64,000 nucleotides of DNA from Oscillospiraceae bacterium (GTDB taxonomy: Bacteria; Bacillota; Clostridia; Oscillospirales; Ruminococcaceae). The translations under genes were made by a program, and so were the position numbers. Within the stretch, counting starts at the first letter, position 1, and the number at the start of each line of letters is the position of its first letter. The DNA is taken from positions 1-64,000 of the forward strand of contig JAGAKZ010000016.1 in NCBI GenBank assembly GCA_017848115.1. The letters run 5' to 3'. Below, piece by piece: positions 17,216 to 27,485 of this stretch. Under the pieces are notes generated by a model, which made no database searches, had not been told where the DNA came from, and worked only from the letters and a program-made list of their open reading frames with translations.

Positions 17216-19975
17216 TTAACCCTTAGCTTCTTCAAGACCACAGCACTTTTTATATTTCTTTCCACTGCCGCAAGGACAAGGATCATTTTCGTTTATTTTC
17301 TTTACACTTCTTCCGGAAAAGCTTCCGTCACCGCTTCCTGCATTTGGTGCATCCGGTTTGTTTACCTGAACACGCTGAGGTGCTGCATTCTTGTTAATTC
17401 TTACAGTAAGAAGCATTCTTACTGTTTCTTCACGTATGGTCTCAACCATAGCGTCAAACATTTCAAAACCTTCATATCTGTATTCAACAACAGGATTCTT
17501 CTGTCCGTAAGCTCTGAGTGAAATACCTTTTTTGAGTTCATCCATGTCGTCAATGTGTGTAGTCCACTTCGCATCAACAACTCTGAGAAGCATAACTCTT
17601 TCAAGTTCTCTGATAATTTCTGTGCCGACTTCTTTTTCCTTATCTGCGTAGATCTTGAGAACTCTTTCTGTGAGCATATCTATGATCTGTTTCTTTGTTA
17701 CATCTTCAAGCTTCTTTTCATCTTCTTCATACTCTTTAAAATCATCTTCATTTGTGATCCAGTTAAGGAAATATTCCTTAAGTCCTAAGAGATTCCAGTT
17801 TTCCTTATCTTCACCATCTTCAAGAAGATATCTGTCAACAGTAGTTTCGATAAGGTCTGTCATCATCTTTGTGATGCTTTCGTGGAGATCATCGCCGTTG
17901 AGAACCTTTGCTCTCTGATCGTAAATAATCTCACGCTGCTTGTTCATTACATCATCATAGTTAAGAACGTTCTTTCTTACGCTGAAGTTACGTCCTTCAA
18001 CCTTCTTCTGAGATGATTCGATCATCTTTGTGAGGAATTTACTTTCGATAGGCATAGTTTCTTCAACGTTAAGTGTCTTCATCATTGATTCAATTCTGTC
18101 TGCAGCAAATATACGCATAAGATCATCTTCAAGAGAAAGGAAGAAACGGCTTTCACCCTGGTCGCCCTGACGTCCTGAACGTCCTCTGAGCTGGTTATCT
18201 ATACGACGTGATTCATGTCTTTCTGTACCAATGATGAAAAGACCACCAGCTTCTCTTACTGCGACTGCCTTTTCTTTTACTTCATTGCTGTACTTTTCGT
18301 AAAGTTCTCTGTAAACTTTACGTGCTGCAAGTATTTCTTCATTATCTGTTTCAGCATAACCTACAGCTTCATTTATAAGATCTTCTTCATATTCTTTCTT
18401 TCTCATTTCAGCTTTTGCCTGGAACTCAGCATTACCGCCGAGGATAATATCAGTACCACGACCAGCCATGTTAGTCGCAATAGTTACCGCTCCAAATTTT
18501 CCGGCCTGCGCTACTATTTCAGCTTCCTTCTCATGCTGCTTTGCATTGAGTACAAAATGCTTGATACCTTTTTTCTTGAGGAGAGCAGAAAGAACTTCTG
18601 ACTTTTCGATTGAGATAGTACCTACAAGAACAGGCTGACCCTTTTTGTTACATTCAACTATCTGATCTATAACGGCCTGGAATTTACCTCTTTCAGTTCT
18701 GTAAACCTGGTCTGAATGGTCTATTCTCTGTACAGGTCTGTTTGTTGGAACAGAAATAACGTCAAGCTTGTAAATTTCCTTGAATTCGTCTTCTTCTGTC
18801 ATAGCTGTACCTGTCATACCTGAAAGCTTTGAGTAAAGTCTGAAATAGTTCTGGAATGTTATAGTAGCAAGTGTCTTTGATTCGTGAGCAACCTTAACGC
18901 CTTCCTTAGCTTCGATAGCCTGATGCAAACCATCGTTAAAACGTCTACCCATCATAAGACGACCTGTAAATTCGTCAACGATAACTACTTCTTCATCCTT
19001 TACAACGTAGTCAATGTCACGCTTCATGATACCATTTGCTTTAAGAGCCTGATTTATATGGTGGAGAAGTGTCATATTTTCAGAATCCATAAGGTTTTCA
19101 ACGTTGAAGTGCTTTTCAGCCTTCTTTACACCTGTACGTGTAATTGTAGCTGATTTTGCCTTTTCATCTATGATATAATCGTATTCCTGATTAATCTCAT
19201 CCTGGTCTTCCTTATCATCCATCTCAACAACTGTAACAGACTTGAGTGTTTTTGCGAACTTATCAACAATTTCATAAAGTTCTGTTGACTTGTCGCCACG
19301 TCCGGAAATGATAAGAGGAGTTCTCGCTTCATCAATGAGGATAGAGTCAACTTCATCGACGATAGCAAAGTTAGGTTCTCTCTGAACCATATCTTTTTTG
19401 TATATTACCATGTTGTCACGGAGATAGTCAAAACCAAGTTCATTGTTTGTAGCATATGTAATATCACAGTTATATGCTCTTCTTCTCTGTTCATTGTTAA
19501 GATCATGAAGAATAACACCGATAGTAAGCCCAAGATATCTGTATACTTTACCCATTTCTTCTGACTGGAATTTTGCAAGGTAGTCGTTTACTGTTACTAC
19601 ATGAACACCGCGTCCTGAAAGTGCATTGAGATAAGCAGCCAGACAAGCAACAAGAGTTTTACCTTCACCTGTTTTCATTTCTGCTATACGTCCCTGATGG
19701 AGAACTATAGCACCGATGATCTGTACAGGGAACGGCTTTTTACCAAGTACTCGGAATGCAGCTTCCCTACATGTAGCAAGTGCTTCCGGAAGAATAGAAT
19801 CGAGACTCTCACCTTCAGCTACTCTGTTTTTAAATTCTTGTGTCTTTCCTTTAAGTTCTTTTTCTGATAACTTTGAATATTCTTCGTCAAGATCAAGAAC
19901 AGCCTGCTTGATTGGTTCGATTCTTGCCAGTTCTTTTTTACTGTATGAACCGAATATTTTTTCAATTAAACCCAT
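17216..19975 (-). CDS. secA: Protein translocase ATPase SecA
   Basis: Motor that pushes preproteins through SecYEG. 919 residues, full length. Walker A GEGKT at 103-107, the [11 protein letters not shown] helicase motif, GTAMTE, the [13 protein letters not shown] motif and GRSGRQGD are present. The C-terminal zinc-binding [17 protein letters not shown] tail (SecB/ribosome-binding type) is complete. AGGTGG precedes the ATG. It has its own promoter with a hairpin in the leader, and the cellobiose epimerase follows closely. Confidence 0.98.
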   Translation of the reverse strand: MGLIEKIFGSYSKKELARIEPIKQAVLDLDEEYSKLSEKELKGKTQEFKNRVAEGESLDSILPEALATCREAAFRVLGKKPFPVQIIGAIVLHQGRIAEMKTGEGKTLVACLAAYLNALSGRGVHVVTVNDYLAKFQSEEMGKVYRYLGLTIGVILHDLNNEQRRRAYNCDITYATNNELGFDYLRDNMVIYKKDMVQREPNFAIVDEVDSILIDEARTPLIISGRGDKSTELYEIVDKFAKTLKSVTVVEMDDKEDQDEINQEYDYIIDEKAKSATITRTGVKKAEKHFNVENLMDSENMTLLHHINQALKANGIMKRDIDYVVKDEEVVIVDEFTGRLMMGRRFNDGLHQAIEAKEGVKVAHESKTLATITFQNYFRLYSKLSGMTGTAMTEEDEFKEIYKLDVISVPTNRPVQRIDHSDQVYRTERGKFQAVIDQIVECNKKGQPVLVGTISIEKSEVLSALLKKKGIKHFVLNAKQHEKEAEIVAQAGKFGAVTIATNMAGRGTDIILGGNAEFQAKAEMRKKEYEEDLINEAVGYAETDNEEILAARKVYRELYEKYSNEVKEKAVAVREAGGLFIIGTERHESRRIDNQLRGRSGRQGDQGESRFFLSLEDDLMRIFAADRIESMMKTLNVEETMPIESKFLTKMIESSQKKVEGRNFSVRKNVLNYDDVMNKQREIIYDQRAKVLNGDDLHESITKMMTDLIETTVDRYLLEDGEDKENWNLLGLKEYFLNWITNEDDFKEYEEDEKKLEDVTKKQIIDMLTERVLKIYADKEKEVGTEIIRELERVMLLRVVDAKWTTHIDDMDELKKGISLRAYGQKNPVVEYRYEGFEMFDAMVETIREETVRMLLTVRINKNAAPQRVQVNKPDAPNAGSGDGSFSGRSVKKINENDPCPCGSGKKYKKCCGLEEAKG

Positions 19976-20043
19976 TTGCTTTAGTCCACCTTTATATTAA
20001 TTTTCAGATCCAAAAATAATTTTACAAAACTATAAAAAATCTC

Positions 20044-20074
20044 TGTGTATTTTGATGTAAAACAAAAATACACA
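20044..20074 (-). promoter_or_regulatory. Hairpin in the secA leader
   Basis: Perfect 10-bp inverted repeat (20044-20053 with 20065-20074) in the transcribed leader between the promoter and the secA start. No U-run follows directly, so it is not a clear terminator. It could influence mRNA stability or translation. Confidence 0.5.
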
Positions 20075-20081
20075 TACTTAT

Positions 20082-20110
20082 ATTTTATCTTAAAATCATA
20101 AAATTGTCAA
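20082..20110 (-). promoter_or_regulatory. secA promoter
   Basis: Minus strand TTGACA (20110-20105), a 17-base spacer and TAAAAT (20087-20082), about 105 bases before secA. Confidence 0.75.
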
Positions 20111-20172
20111 TAGTTTGAGCATCATATTTTAATGCTTTTACATAACGATATGGCACTTAAAAACATCGTAAA

Positions 20173-20202
20173 ATAAAGCTATCGTGTAACCGATAGCTTT
20201 AT
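20173..20202. other. Perfect hairpin in the secA/HD intergenic region
   Basis: A 12-bp perfect stem (20173-20184 with 20191-20202) and 6-base loop in the 426-base divergent gap. On the minus strand it is followed by TTTTA. No gene ends nearby, so its role is unexplained. The rest of the gap holds the two promoters and AT-rich sequence. Confidence 0.55.
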
Positions 20203-20319
20203 CATAATGAAATATATTTATCTTCTCTGTTCTACATAACTTTATGCACTACATAAATAATACTTTACAACGATAAACAAAGCTACAAAAAAGTTTATAA
20301 ATTTATTTTTTTGTGCAAC

Positions 20320-20348
20320 TTGATATTTTTATAAAAAAATGTTATAAT
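20320..20348 (+). promoter_or_regulatory. Promoter for the HD-domain gene
   Basis: TTGATA (20320-20325), a 17-base spacer and TATAAT (20343-20348), about 50 bases before the start. Confidence 0.8.
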
Positions 20349-20401
20349 GAAATAAAGCTATTTTGACCGATAAGTTCTATAGAAGCAAGGAATGATAAAA
20401 A

Positions 20402-20911
20402 ATGTACGCAATAGGATCAAAGAAAAATTTATTGACAAACGAACTTTGCAGAGACTACTATGAAACAGTTGAAGATCTCCTTTCAAATGAACTTGTACTT
20501 AAAATGAAAGACTACATTCAGCATGGAAACACCACAACATATCAGCACTGTATAAATGTATCATATTACAACTACAAACTATGTAAATTTTTTGGATTGG
20601 ACGCACGTGCTGGAGCACGTGCAGGACTTCTGCACGACTTTTTCCTATATGACTGGCATGTTGACAAAAGTATGATACATGGTATAACACATCCTAAAAA
20701 AGCACTTGAAAACGCATCTGCAAATTTCGAACTGAGTGAGTGTGAAAAAGATATTATCTTGAAACACATGTTTCCGCTCACCATAAAGCCACCAAGCTAT
20801 AAGGAAACAGTAATAATCGTAATCGTTGATAAATACTGCGGACTCGCTGAAATTTTTTCAAATCTGTATGAAAAAATCAAAAGCAAATTCACAAAAAAAA
20901 GCGTCCTATAG
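20402..20911 (+). CDS. HD-domain phosphohydrolase-like protein
   Basis: 169 residues. The metal-binding histidines and the HD doublet are visible: TTYQHCINV (His49) and GLLHDFF (His78-Asp79), with LKHMFPL and DKYCGL later. This is the small single-domain HD family of Firmicutes; substrates of such proteins (nucleotides or others) are usually unknown. AAGGA lies about 10 bases before the ATG. It is a monocistronic unit with its own promoter, and the terminator overlaps its stop codon. Confidence 0.8.
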   Translation: MYAIGSKKNLLTNELCRDYYETVEDLLSNELVLKMKDYIQHGNTTTYQHCINVSYYNYKLCKFFGLDARAGARAGLLHDFFLYDWHVDKSMIHGITHPKKALENASANFELSECEKDIILKHMFPLTIKPPSYKETVIIVIVDKYCGLAEIFSNLYEKIKSKFTKKSVL

Positions 20912-20924
20912 GGACGCTTTTTTT
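20893..20924. terminator. Bidirectional terminator between HD gene and ysxC
   Basis: A-tract, GCGTCC, 5-base loop, GGACGC, T-tract. It overlaps the last codons of the HD gene and lies directly after ysxC on the other strand. Confidence 0.85.
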
Positions 20925-21543
20925 AATCTTCCTGCCGATCTTCATTCATCGCTTCAAGAGCACCGTTTGCAGTTTCCTCTATTATACTTCTCACTTCTTC
21001 AACGCCTTCAAAAGTCTGTGAAGAAAATGGAATTACGTGTATCTCTTCAAAACAAGGTATTGTCTTAGAAAACTCTTCCATCATCTTTGCACGATTTGTC
21101 TTATTCAGCTTATCAGCTTTAGTAAGTATAATTACAAAAGGAAGTCCGGCATCAATTAGAAAATCTATCATATGAAGGTCATCTGCTGACGGCGCATGAC
21201 GCATATCAATAAGTAAAAATACAAGCTCTATACTTCTGTCAGCATTTAGATATCCCTCTATAAGACCAGCCCATCTCTTTTTCTCAGTCTTGGCAACCTT
21301 GGCATACCCATAGCCCGGAAGGTCTACAAAAAATATATCTTCCAGTTTATAAAAATTAATCGTTGCTGTCTTTCCTGGAACTGAACTTACTCTCGCAAGT
21401 GACTTACGATTAAATATTTTATTTATCAAAGTTGACTTACCTACATTTGACCTTCCGGCAAACACTATTTCAGGACGATCTGATGCAGGTATCTGAGAAA
21501 AAAGTCCGTAACACGAGTGAAACTCAGCTTTATTATAGTTCAT
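20923..21543 (-). CDS. ysxC: Ribosome biogenesis GTPase YsxC/EngB
   Basis: 206 residues. G1 GRSNVGKS (30-37), G3 VDLPGYGYAKV and G4 LTKADK identify the YihA/EngB family, essential for late assembly of the 50S subunit. The N-terminal EFHSCYGLFSQIPASDRPEI is typical. It is downstream of lon as in many Firmicutes, but separated from it by a hairpin terminator. Confidence 0.96.
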   Translation of the reverse strand: MNYNKAEFHSCYGLFSQIPASDRPEIVFAGRSNVGKSTLINKIFNRKSLARVSSVPGKTATINFYKLEDIFFVDLPGYGYAKVAKTEKKRWAGLIEGYLNADRSIELVFLLIDMRHAPSADDLHMIDFLIDAGLPFVIILTKADKLNKTNRAKMMEEFSKTIPCFEEIHVIPFSSQTFEGVEEVRSIIEETANGALEAMNEDRQED

Positions 21544-21575
21544 AACATTTTCCTTTCACACAAAAATCTCATAAC

Positions 21576-21607
21576 AAAGGCTGCTTACAAATAACAAAGC
21601 AGCCTTT
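21576..21607 (-). terminator. Hairpin between lon and ysxC
   Basis: A perfect 11-bp stem (21576-21586 with 21597-21607), with a short T-run further along the minus strand. It probably reduces read-through from lon into ysxC. Confidence 0.65.
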
Positions 21608-21617
21608 ATCATTTATT

Positions 21618-23975
21618 TTAAATCAAAGCATTATCGAGTACATCCTGAATAGTCTTAGCAAAGACAAATTTTATATTTTCCTTTACTACATCATCAACTT
21701 CCTCAAGATCAGGTTTATTTTTTTCAGGAATAATAACCATTTTTATTCCATCCTTATAAGCAGCCATCGTTTTTTCACGTAAACCGCCTATAGGAAGCAC
21801 TTTTCCGTGAAGTGTAATCTCACCTGTCATAGCAACATCGCTTCTTACCTTTCTTCCTGACAAAGCAGAAATCATAGCAGTAATCATAGTGACGCCAGCA
21901 GATGGACCGTCTTTCGGAACTGCTCCTTCCGGTGCATGAATGTGTACATCCTTGTTCTGATAAAATTCCTTGTCTATAGAATATTTTTCAGCTATACTTC
22001 GTGCATAACTCACAGCTATCTTTGCACTTTCCTTCATTACATCGCCAAGTGAACCGGTTATTTCGATATTACCTTTTCCATCAAGTATCAGAACTTCAAG
22101 AGGCATCAGAACACCGCCAACAGCGGTCCACGCAAGACCATTTACAAGTCCCACCTCATCTTTTTCTGTTCTGTCATCCGGAAGGTACTTTTCAACGCCG
22201 AGATAATCACGTATATTTTTTTCTGTAAAACGTATCTTCTTACAATTTTCATATACGATCTCTTTCGCTGTCTTACGACAGAGAGAACCTATATTTCTTT
22301 CAAGATTTCTTACACCGGCCTCCTTGGTATAAGAATCAATCAACCTGAATATACCATCATCTGTAATTTTAAGCTGCGAACCTTTCAGACCATTTTTCTT
22401 TAACTGCTTAGGGATAAGATGATTTTTGGCGATATTGAACTTTTCTTCTCTTGTATAACTTGTTATTTCTATAACTTCCATACGGTCAAGAAGTGGCGCC
22501 GGTATAGTTTCAGTTGTATTTGCTGTTGTAATAAACATTACCTTGCTGAGATCAAACGGAAGCTCAACAAAATGATCTCTGAACTCTTTGTTTTGTTCAC
22601 TGTCAAGCACTTCGAGCATTGCCGCAGATGGATCTCCCCTGAAATCATTACTCATTTTATCAAGCTCATCAAAAAGAATAAGGGGATTTTTTGTATTTGC
22701 CTGAATCATAGCATTTATAATTCGACCCGGCATAGCACCGACATACGTCTTTCGATGACCTCTTATATCAGATTCATCTCTTACACCACCAAGAGAAATT
22801 CTTACATATTCTCTGCCAAGAGCCTTGGCTATGGAACGTCCTATAGAAGTCTTACCTACACCGGGAGGTCCCACAAGACATATAATCTGTCCTGTAACAT
22901 CAGGTTTCATGGCATGAACTGCGATACTTTCGAGTATTCTCTCTTTTACCTTTTTCAAACCATAATGATCTTTTTCAAGGACATCTTCAGCTTTTCTGAT
23001 ATTCAGCTTTAAGGACGTTTCCTTGTTCCACGGTAATGAAAGAACTGTATCAAGATAATTTTTTATTACAAACGCTTCCTGAGATGCCATTGGCAGTCTG
23101 GAAAGGCGCTGTGCTTCTTTCTTCAATTTTTCAGCAATCTCTTCTTCAAGATTCAACTCATCTATTTTGTTATTGTATCCGAAAACTTCTTCTGACGGAT
23201 CATCTTCTTCACCAAGTTGTGTCGAAATTGCTTTCATCTGCTCACGAAGAATAAATTCACGCTGATTTTGAGACATTGTTTCTTTTACCTGGTCATATAT
23301 CATATGCTCCATTTCAAGAACTTCTGTTTCACGTGACAGTATAGCAAGCAAAATTGTAAGTCTGTTGAGTACATTGTTTTGTTCAAGAAGTTCCTGTTTG
23401 TCGGTATACTGAAGATTTGCGTTGAAAACAATATTTTCAAACAACTCTTCCGGATCTTCCTGACACATAACTGAATTTACAAGCTCTGACGGCATACGTG
23501 GAACAAACTCTGAATACCGTTCAAAAGTTTCCTTCACTGTTCGCATCAGTGCTTCTATCTCAACATCATCAAATTTTATTCGTGTGTTGTTATTTACATT
23601 CTTTACTTCAGCTTCATAATAAGTTGACTTGTTATTTGTAACTTCTTCAAAACTGACCATCTTAGCTTTGCTTATACCTTCTACAAGAACTCTGTACACA
23701 CCATCCGGTGTTTTAAGAACTTGTCTTATCTCAGCAATAACACCTATTTTATATAAATCATTTTTAGACGGTTCTTCATTGAAAACATCTTTTTGTGTAA
23801 CTACAAAAATTTTTCTGTCACCTTTTAAAGCCGCATGCATTGCATTTATTGATACATCTCTTACAACATCAAAATGAACTACAAGATTTGGGAATGCAAC
23901 TACCCCTCTCATAGGGATAACCGGATATTTTTCATATTCCCTCTTACTGATTTCCTTTTCAGTATTTTTTTCCAA
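21618..23975 (-). CDS. lon: ATP-dependent protease Lon
   Basis: 785 residues if translation starts at TTG 23975, which lies about 9 bases from AAAGAGG; the in-frame GTG at 23984 abuts that site and is too close. Substrate-binding N-domain, AAA+ module with Walker A GPPGVGKT and Walker B LILFDELDK, and a C-terminal serine-lysine protease site (KDGPSAGVTM, GLREKTMAAY). Degrades unfolded and regulatory proteins. It has its own promoter and sits downstream of clpX. Confidence 0.97.
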   Translation of the reverse strand: MEKNTEKEISKREYEKYPVIPMRGVVAFPNLVVHFDVVRDVSINAMHAALKGDRKIFVVTQKDVFNEEPSKNDLYKIGVIAEIRQVLKTPDGVYRVLVEGISKAKMVSFEEVTNNKSTYYEAEVKNVNNNTRIKFDDVEIEALMRTVKETFERYSEFVPRMPSELVNSVMCQEDPEELFENIVFNANLQYTDKQELLEQNNVLNRLTILLAILSRETEVLEMEHMIYDQVKETMSQNQREFILREQMKAISTQLGEEDDPSEEVFGYNNKIDELNLEEEIAEKLKKEAQRLSRLPMASQEAFVIKNYLDTVLSLPWNKETSLKLNIRKAEDVLEKDHYGLKKVKERILESIAVHAMKPDVTGQIICLVGPPGVGKTSIGRSIAKALGREYVRISLGGVRDESDIRGHRKTYVGAMPGRIINAMIQANTKNPLILFDELDKMSNDFRGDPSAAMLEVLDSEQNKEFRDHFVELPFDLSKVMFITTANTTETIPAPLLDRMEVIEITSYTREEKFNIAKNHLIPKQLKKNGLKGSQLKITDDGIFRLIDSYTKEAGVRNLERNIGSLCRKTAKEIVYENCKKIRFTEKNIRDYLGVEKYLPDDRTEKDEVGLVNGLAWTAVGGVLMPLEVLILDGKGNIEITGSLGDVMKESAKIAVSYARSIAEKYSIDKEFYQNKDVHIHAPEGAVPKDGPSAGVTMITAMISALSGRKVRSDVAMTGEITLHGKVLPIGGLREKTMAAYKDGIKMVIIPEKNKPDLEEVDDVVKENIKFVFAKTIQDVLDNALI

Positions 23976-24006
23976 TCGTTCCACCCTCTTTAACTATAAT
24001 ATATTT

Positions 24007-24035
24007 ATTATATAATACTTCGACGCATTTTTCAA
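24007..24035 (-). promoter_or_regulatory. lon promoter
   Basis: Minus strand TTGAAA (24035-24030), a 17-base spacer and TATAAT (24012-24007). No CtsR or CIRCE box is visible. Confidence 0.8.
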
Positions 24036-24048
24036 GTAAATAAAAATA

Positions 24049-24080
24049 ATTCCCTCGTGTTTTTAATAAACAGAGGGAAT
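24049..24080 (-). terminator. Terminator after clpX
   Basis: Stem of 8 bp (24049-24056 with 24073-24080) continued by an inner 5-bp helix, then an AT-rich run with T-tracts on the minus strand, between clpX and the lon promoter. Confidence 0.7.
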
Positions 24081-24091
24081 ATTTCTGTAAT

Positions 24092-25363
24092 TTATTTTTT
24101 TATAGCTTTTTTCAGTTTGCTTGTTTCTGTTTTTACTACAGGTTTAGTACCTTCTGTAATGCATTCTTTTGTAACAGTAACCTTAACTGTATCACTTGAC
24201 GGAGCTTCAAACATCGTTTCCATAAGTATACCTTCTACTATGGCACGTAAACCTCTGGCACCAGTCTTCTGCTCAATAGCTTTTTTAGCTATCTCAATAA
24301 GAGCTTCCTGTTCTATTTCAAACTCAATATTATCATAGTCAAAAAGCTTCTCATACTGCTTAATAAGAGCATTTTTCGGTTCTGTAAGAATCTTTACAAG
24401 TGCAGATTCATCAAGTTCATCAAGTACTGTTATAAGCGGAAGTCGTCCGACAAGTTCTGGAACTATACCATACTTGACAAGATCCTGAGGAATAACCTTC
24501 TTGAAAATATTGTTCATATCTTCTTTGTTTGAAACTACATCGGAACCAAAACCTATAGAAGTTTTTTTCGTTCTTTTTATTATTGCCTGTTCAAGACCAT
24601 CAAAAGCGCCACCGCATATGAACAGGATGTTCTTAGTATCTATACGTATAAACTCCTGATTTGGATGTTTTCTGCCACCCTGAGGCGGAACGTTCGAAAC
24701 TGTACCTTCTATGATCTTAAGAAGAGCCTGCTGAACACCTTCACCGCTTACATCTCGTGTAATGGAAGTGTTTTCTGACTTTCTCGCGATCTTATCTATT
24801 TCATCTATATAAATAATTCCCTTTTCAGCTGCTTTTATATCAAAGTTTGCAGCCTGTATAAGACGTAACAGAACATTTTCAACGTCATCACCTACATATC
24901 CGGCCTCAGTGATCGTTGTTGCATCTGCTATTGCAAAAGGAACATCGAGTGTTTTGGCAAGAGTCTGCGCGAGAAGCGTTTTACCAACACCCGTAGGACC
25001 GAGAAGAAGAACGTTGCTCTTCTGTATCTCAACATCGTCACTTTCATCATTGCTCAGAAGTCTCTTATAATGATTATAAACTGAAACTGAAAGAGCTATC
25101 TTTGCTGTATCCTGTCCGATAACATACTGATCGAGAACTTTTTTTATTTCGGCAGGCTTTTTGAGTTTTATTGAAAAATCACTGCTTTTTTTAGGCGATT
25201 TCTGCTTTGGCTTTTCACGTTCCTTCTCTACAGGACCTGCGATTATCTCGTAGCAATACATTACGCATTCGTCACAGATATTCGTAACTCCGGACGAAAA
25301 CATACTCTTCACACGGTTTTCTCCTTTACCGCAGAAACTGCATGTTTTAAAACCGTTATCCAT
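24092..25363 (-). CDS. clpX: ATP-dependent Clp protease ATP-binding subunit ClpX
   Basis: Unfoldase that feeds substrates to ClpP. 423 residues from ATG 25363 (a TTG one codon earlier is possible). N-terminal zinc-binding C4 domain with Cys8, Cys11, Cys30 and Cys33; AAA+ module with [27 protein letters not shown] and the pore loop GYVGDDVEN. Starts 15 bases after clpP, forming the standard clpP-clpX unit. Confidence 0.97.
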   Translation of the reverse strand: MDNGFKTCSFCGKGENRVKSMFSSGVTNICDECVMYCYEIIAGPVEKEREKPKQKSPKKSSDFSIKLKKPAEIKKVLDQYVIGQDTAKIALSVSVYNHYKRLLSNDESDDVEIQKSNVLLLGPTGVGKTLLAQTLAKTLDVPFAIADATTITEAGYVGDDVENVLLRLIQAANFDIKAAEKGIIYIDEIDKIARKSENTSITRDVSGEGVQQALLKIIEGTVSNVPPQGGRKHPNQEFIRIDTKNILFICGGAFDGLEQAIIKRTKKTSIGFGSDVVSNKEDMNNIFKKVIPQDLVKYGIVPELVGRLPLITVLDELDESALVKILTEPKNALIKQYEKLFDYDNIEFEIEQEALIEIAKKAIEQKTGARGLRAIVEGILMETMFEAPSSDTVKVTVTKECITEGTKPVVKTETSKLKKAIKK

Positions 25364-25378
25364 CAATTCGCACCAACC

Positions 25379-25960
25379 TTATCTTTTTTCAACAACCTTG
25401 TCTATAAGACCATAATCACAAGCTTCCTGTGCTGACATAAAATTATCACGTTCAGTATCCTTTTCAATAACTTCAAGAGGCTGACCTGTATTTTCAGCAA
25501 GCATCTGATTGAGTTTCTTCTTCATGTTGATAATTCTGTCTGCATGAATTTTTATATCTGTAGCCTGACCCTGCATTCCTCCAAGAGGCTGATGAATCAT
25601 TACTTCACTGTTAGGAAGTGCTGATCTCTTACCCTTAGCACCGCAGGAAAGTATAAACGCACCCATAGATGCAGCCATACCCATACATATGGTAGCAACA
25701 TCGCACTTTACATAGTTCATTGTATCAACTATTGCCATTCCGGCTGTAACAGAACCACCAGGACTGTTAATATAAAGACTTATATCCTTTTCCGGATCCT
25801 GGCTTTCAAGATAAAGCAACTGTGCGACTACAAGACTTGCTGTAACATCATTCACTTCTTCTGAAAGCATAATGATTCTGTCATTTAAAAGTCTTGAATA
25901 AATATCATAGGAACGTTCTCCTCTGCTGGTCTGTTCAACAACAACAGGTACTAAACTCAT
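25379..25960 (-). CDS. clpP: ATP-dependent Clp protease proteolytic subunit ClpP
   Basis: 193 residues. The catalytic triad is visible as Ser98 in GMAASMGAF, His123 in MIHQPLGG and Asp172 in ERDNFM. AAAGGAAG precedes the ATG. Downstream of tig and upstream of clpX, the conserved Firmicutes order. Confidence 0.98.
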   Translation of the reverse strand: MSLVPVVVEQTSRGERSYDIYSRLLNDRIIMLSEEVNDVTASLVVAQLLYLESQDPEKDISLYINSPGGSVTAGMAIVDTMNYVKCDVATICMGMAASMGAFILSCGAKGKRSALPNSEVMIHQPLGGMQGQATDIKIHADRIINMKKKLNQMLAENTGQPLEVIEKDTERDNFMSAQEACDYGLIDKVVEKR

Positions 25961-26013
25961 ATCCCATCTTCCTTTCGTTTCATATAATTTTTTTTAAAAA
26001 TATATTTATAATC

Positions 26014-26059
26014 AAACATTCTCCTGCCGTTAATTTTTGTATACAGCAGGAGTATGTTT
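26014..26059 (-). terminator. Hairpin between tig and clpP
   Basis: Inverted repeat 26014-26027 with 26046-26059, 13 of 14 paired, just after the tig stop. The T-tract on the minus strand is weak, so it may be a partial terminator or processing site. Confidence 0.55.
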
Positions 26060-26068
26060 TAAAATATA

Positions 26069-27385
26069 TTATTTCTCAGCTTCTTCTTCCTTCTGCGCAA
26101 GAGTATTGTCTACTACTGCATTTTCCTTAACGATATCAGCTGCCTTGCCTACCTTGAGATCCATCTCGTAATCAGCAACGTTGATAATACGCTTAACCTG
26201 ATCTACATCAAGGTTATTTGACTCAGCGATTTCCTTGAGTCCGTTTTCAACTTCTTCTTCTGTTACTGTGATATTTTCAAGTTCAACAATCTTTTCAAGA
26301 GCAAGTCTGAGCTTAACTTCGCTTACTGCTCTGTCTCTGTAAGTAGCCTTGAGATCGTCAAGATCCATACCTGTGTACTGGAAGTAGAGATCAAGACTCA
26401 TCTGACTCTGTTTTAAGCGCATTTCAAATTCCTGGATTTCTCTGTCGATCTTCTGATCATACATACATTCCGGAATTTCACCTTCAAGGTTGTTGATGAT
26501 TGTTTCGAAAAGATAATTTTCGAACTGTGCGTCAGCCTTCTTCTGAGCGCTTTCTTCAAGCTTGCTCTTGAGGTCAGCCTTATATTCGTCAACTGTTTCA
26601 AATTCTGAAACATCCTTTACAAATTCATCGTCAAATTCAGGGAGTTCCTGTGTTCTGATTTCCTTGAGGTTGATCTTGAATGTTGCCTTTTCACCTGCAA
26701 GTTCCTTCATCTGATAGTCTGTAGGGAAAACAACTTCTATTTCAAATTCTTCGCCTGTCTTGTGACCAACAACCTGTTCTTCAAAGCCAGGGATAAACTG
26801 ATGACTACCGAGTGTAAGTGGGAAATCTTCGCCCTTACCGCCGTCAAATGCAACGCCATCCTTGAAACCTTCAAAGTCGATAAGAACTTCGTCATCCATC
26901 TTAGCTTCTCTGTCTTCTACAGTGATTATTCTAGCCTGACGCTTTCTTGTTGCTTCGATCTGTTCGTCAATAACATCATCTGTTACTGCGTCAACTACCT
27001 TAGGTGCCTTGAGACCCTTGTATTCAGGTACATTAACTTCTGGTCTTGTTGTGCAAGTAGCCTTGAGAACAACACCTTCTGCCTTTGATGCAGATACAAC
27101 TTCAAGTTCAGGTCTGTCAACTATATCAAGCTTAGCTTCTTCAACAGCTGCAAAAACTTCTGCACCTGCAATAGCATTGATAGCTGAATCAAAGAAAACT
27201 TCTTCACCATAATACTTTTCGATTACTGTGAGAGGTGCTTTACCCTTTCTGAAGCCCTTGATCTGTATCTGATTCTTTTCTTTTTTATAAGCTTCAACTA
27301 TAGCTTTGTTGAAAACTTCTGCGCTGATTTCCAATATTAATTCATGTGTATTTGCTGCCACATTTGTTGATGATTTCAAACTCAT
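26069..27385 (-). CDS. tig: Trigger factor
   Basis: Ribosome-bound chaperone with peptidyl-prolyl isomerase activity. 438 residues. The ribosome-binding signature IKGFRKGKAP lies in the N-terminal domain, the FKBP-like domain (VLIDFEGFKDG, LGSHQFIPGFEEQVVG) in the middle, and a helical C-domain with several conserved acidic helices at the end. GGAGG precedes the ATG. First gene of the tig-clpP-clpX series. Confidence 0.97.
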   Translation of the reverse strand: MSLKSSTNVAANTHELILEISAEVFNKAIVEAYKKEKNQIQIKGFRKGKAPLTVIEKYYGEEVFFDSAINAIAGAEVFAAVEEAKLDIVDRPELEVVSASKAEGVVLKATCTTRPEVNVPEYKGLKAPKVVDAVTDDVIDEQIEATRKRQARIITVEDREAKMDDEVLIDFEGFKDGVAFDGGKGEDFPLTLGSHQFIPGFEEQVVGHKTGEEFEIEVVFPTDYQMKELAGEKATFKINLKEIRTQELPEFDDEFVKDVSEFETVDEYKADLKSKLEESAQKKADAQFENYLFETIINNLEGEIPECMYDQKIDREIQEFEMRLKQSQMSLDLYFQYTGMDLDDLKATYRDRAVSEVKLRLALEKIVELENITVTEEEVENGLKEIAESNNLDVDQVKRIINVADYEMDLKVGKAADIVKENAVVDNTLAQKEEEAEK

Positions 27386-27423
27386 TTTAAACGTCCTCCA
27401 TTTTTATAAACAACATCTAGTCC

Positions 27424-27432
27424 ATTATATCA
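27424..27432 (-). promoter_or_regulatory. tig promoter (extended -10)
   Basis: Minus strand TGATATAAT, an extended -10, about 40 bases before tig. No good -35 hexamer is present at 17 bases. Confidence 0.55.
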
Positions 27433-27485
27433 TATTTAAATTATTATGGCTATAGCCAATTTGATTGTTCTATGTTTTCTATAAT

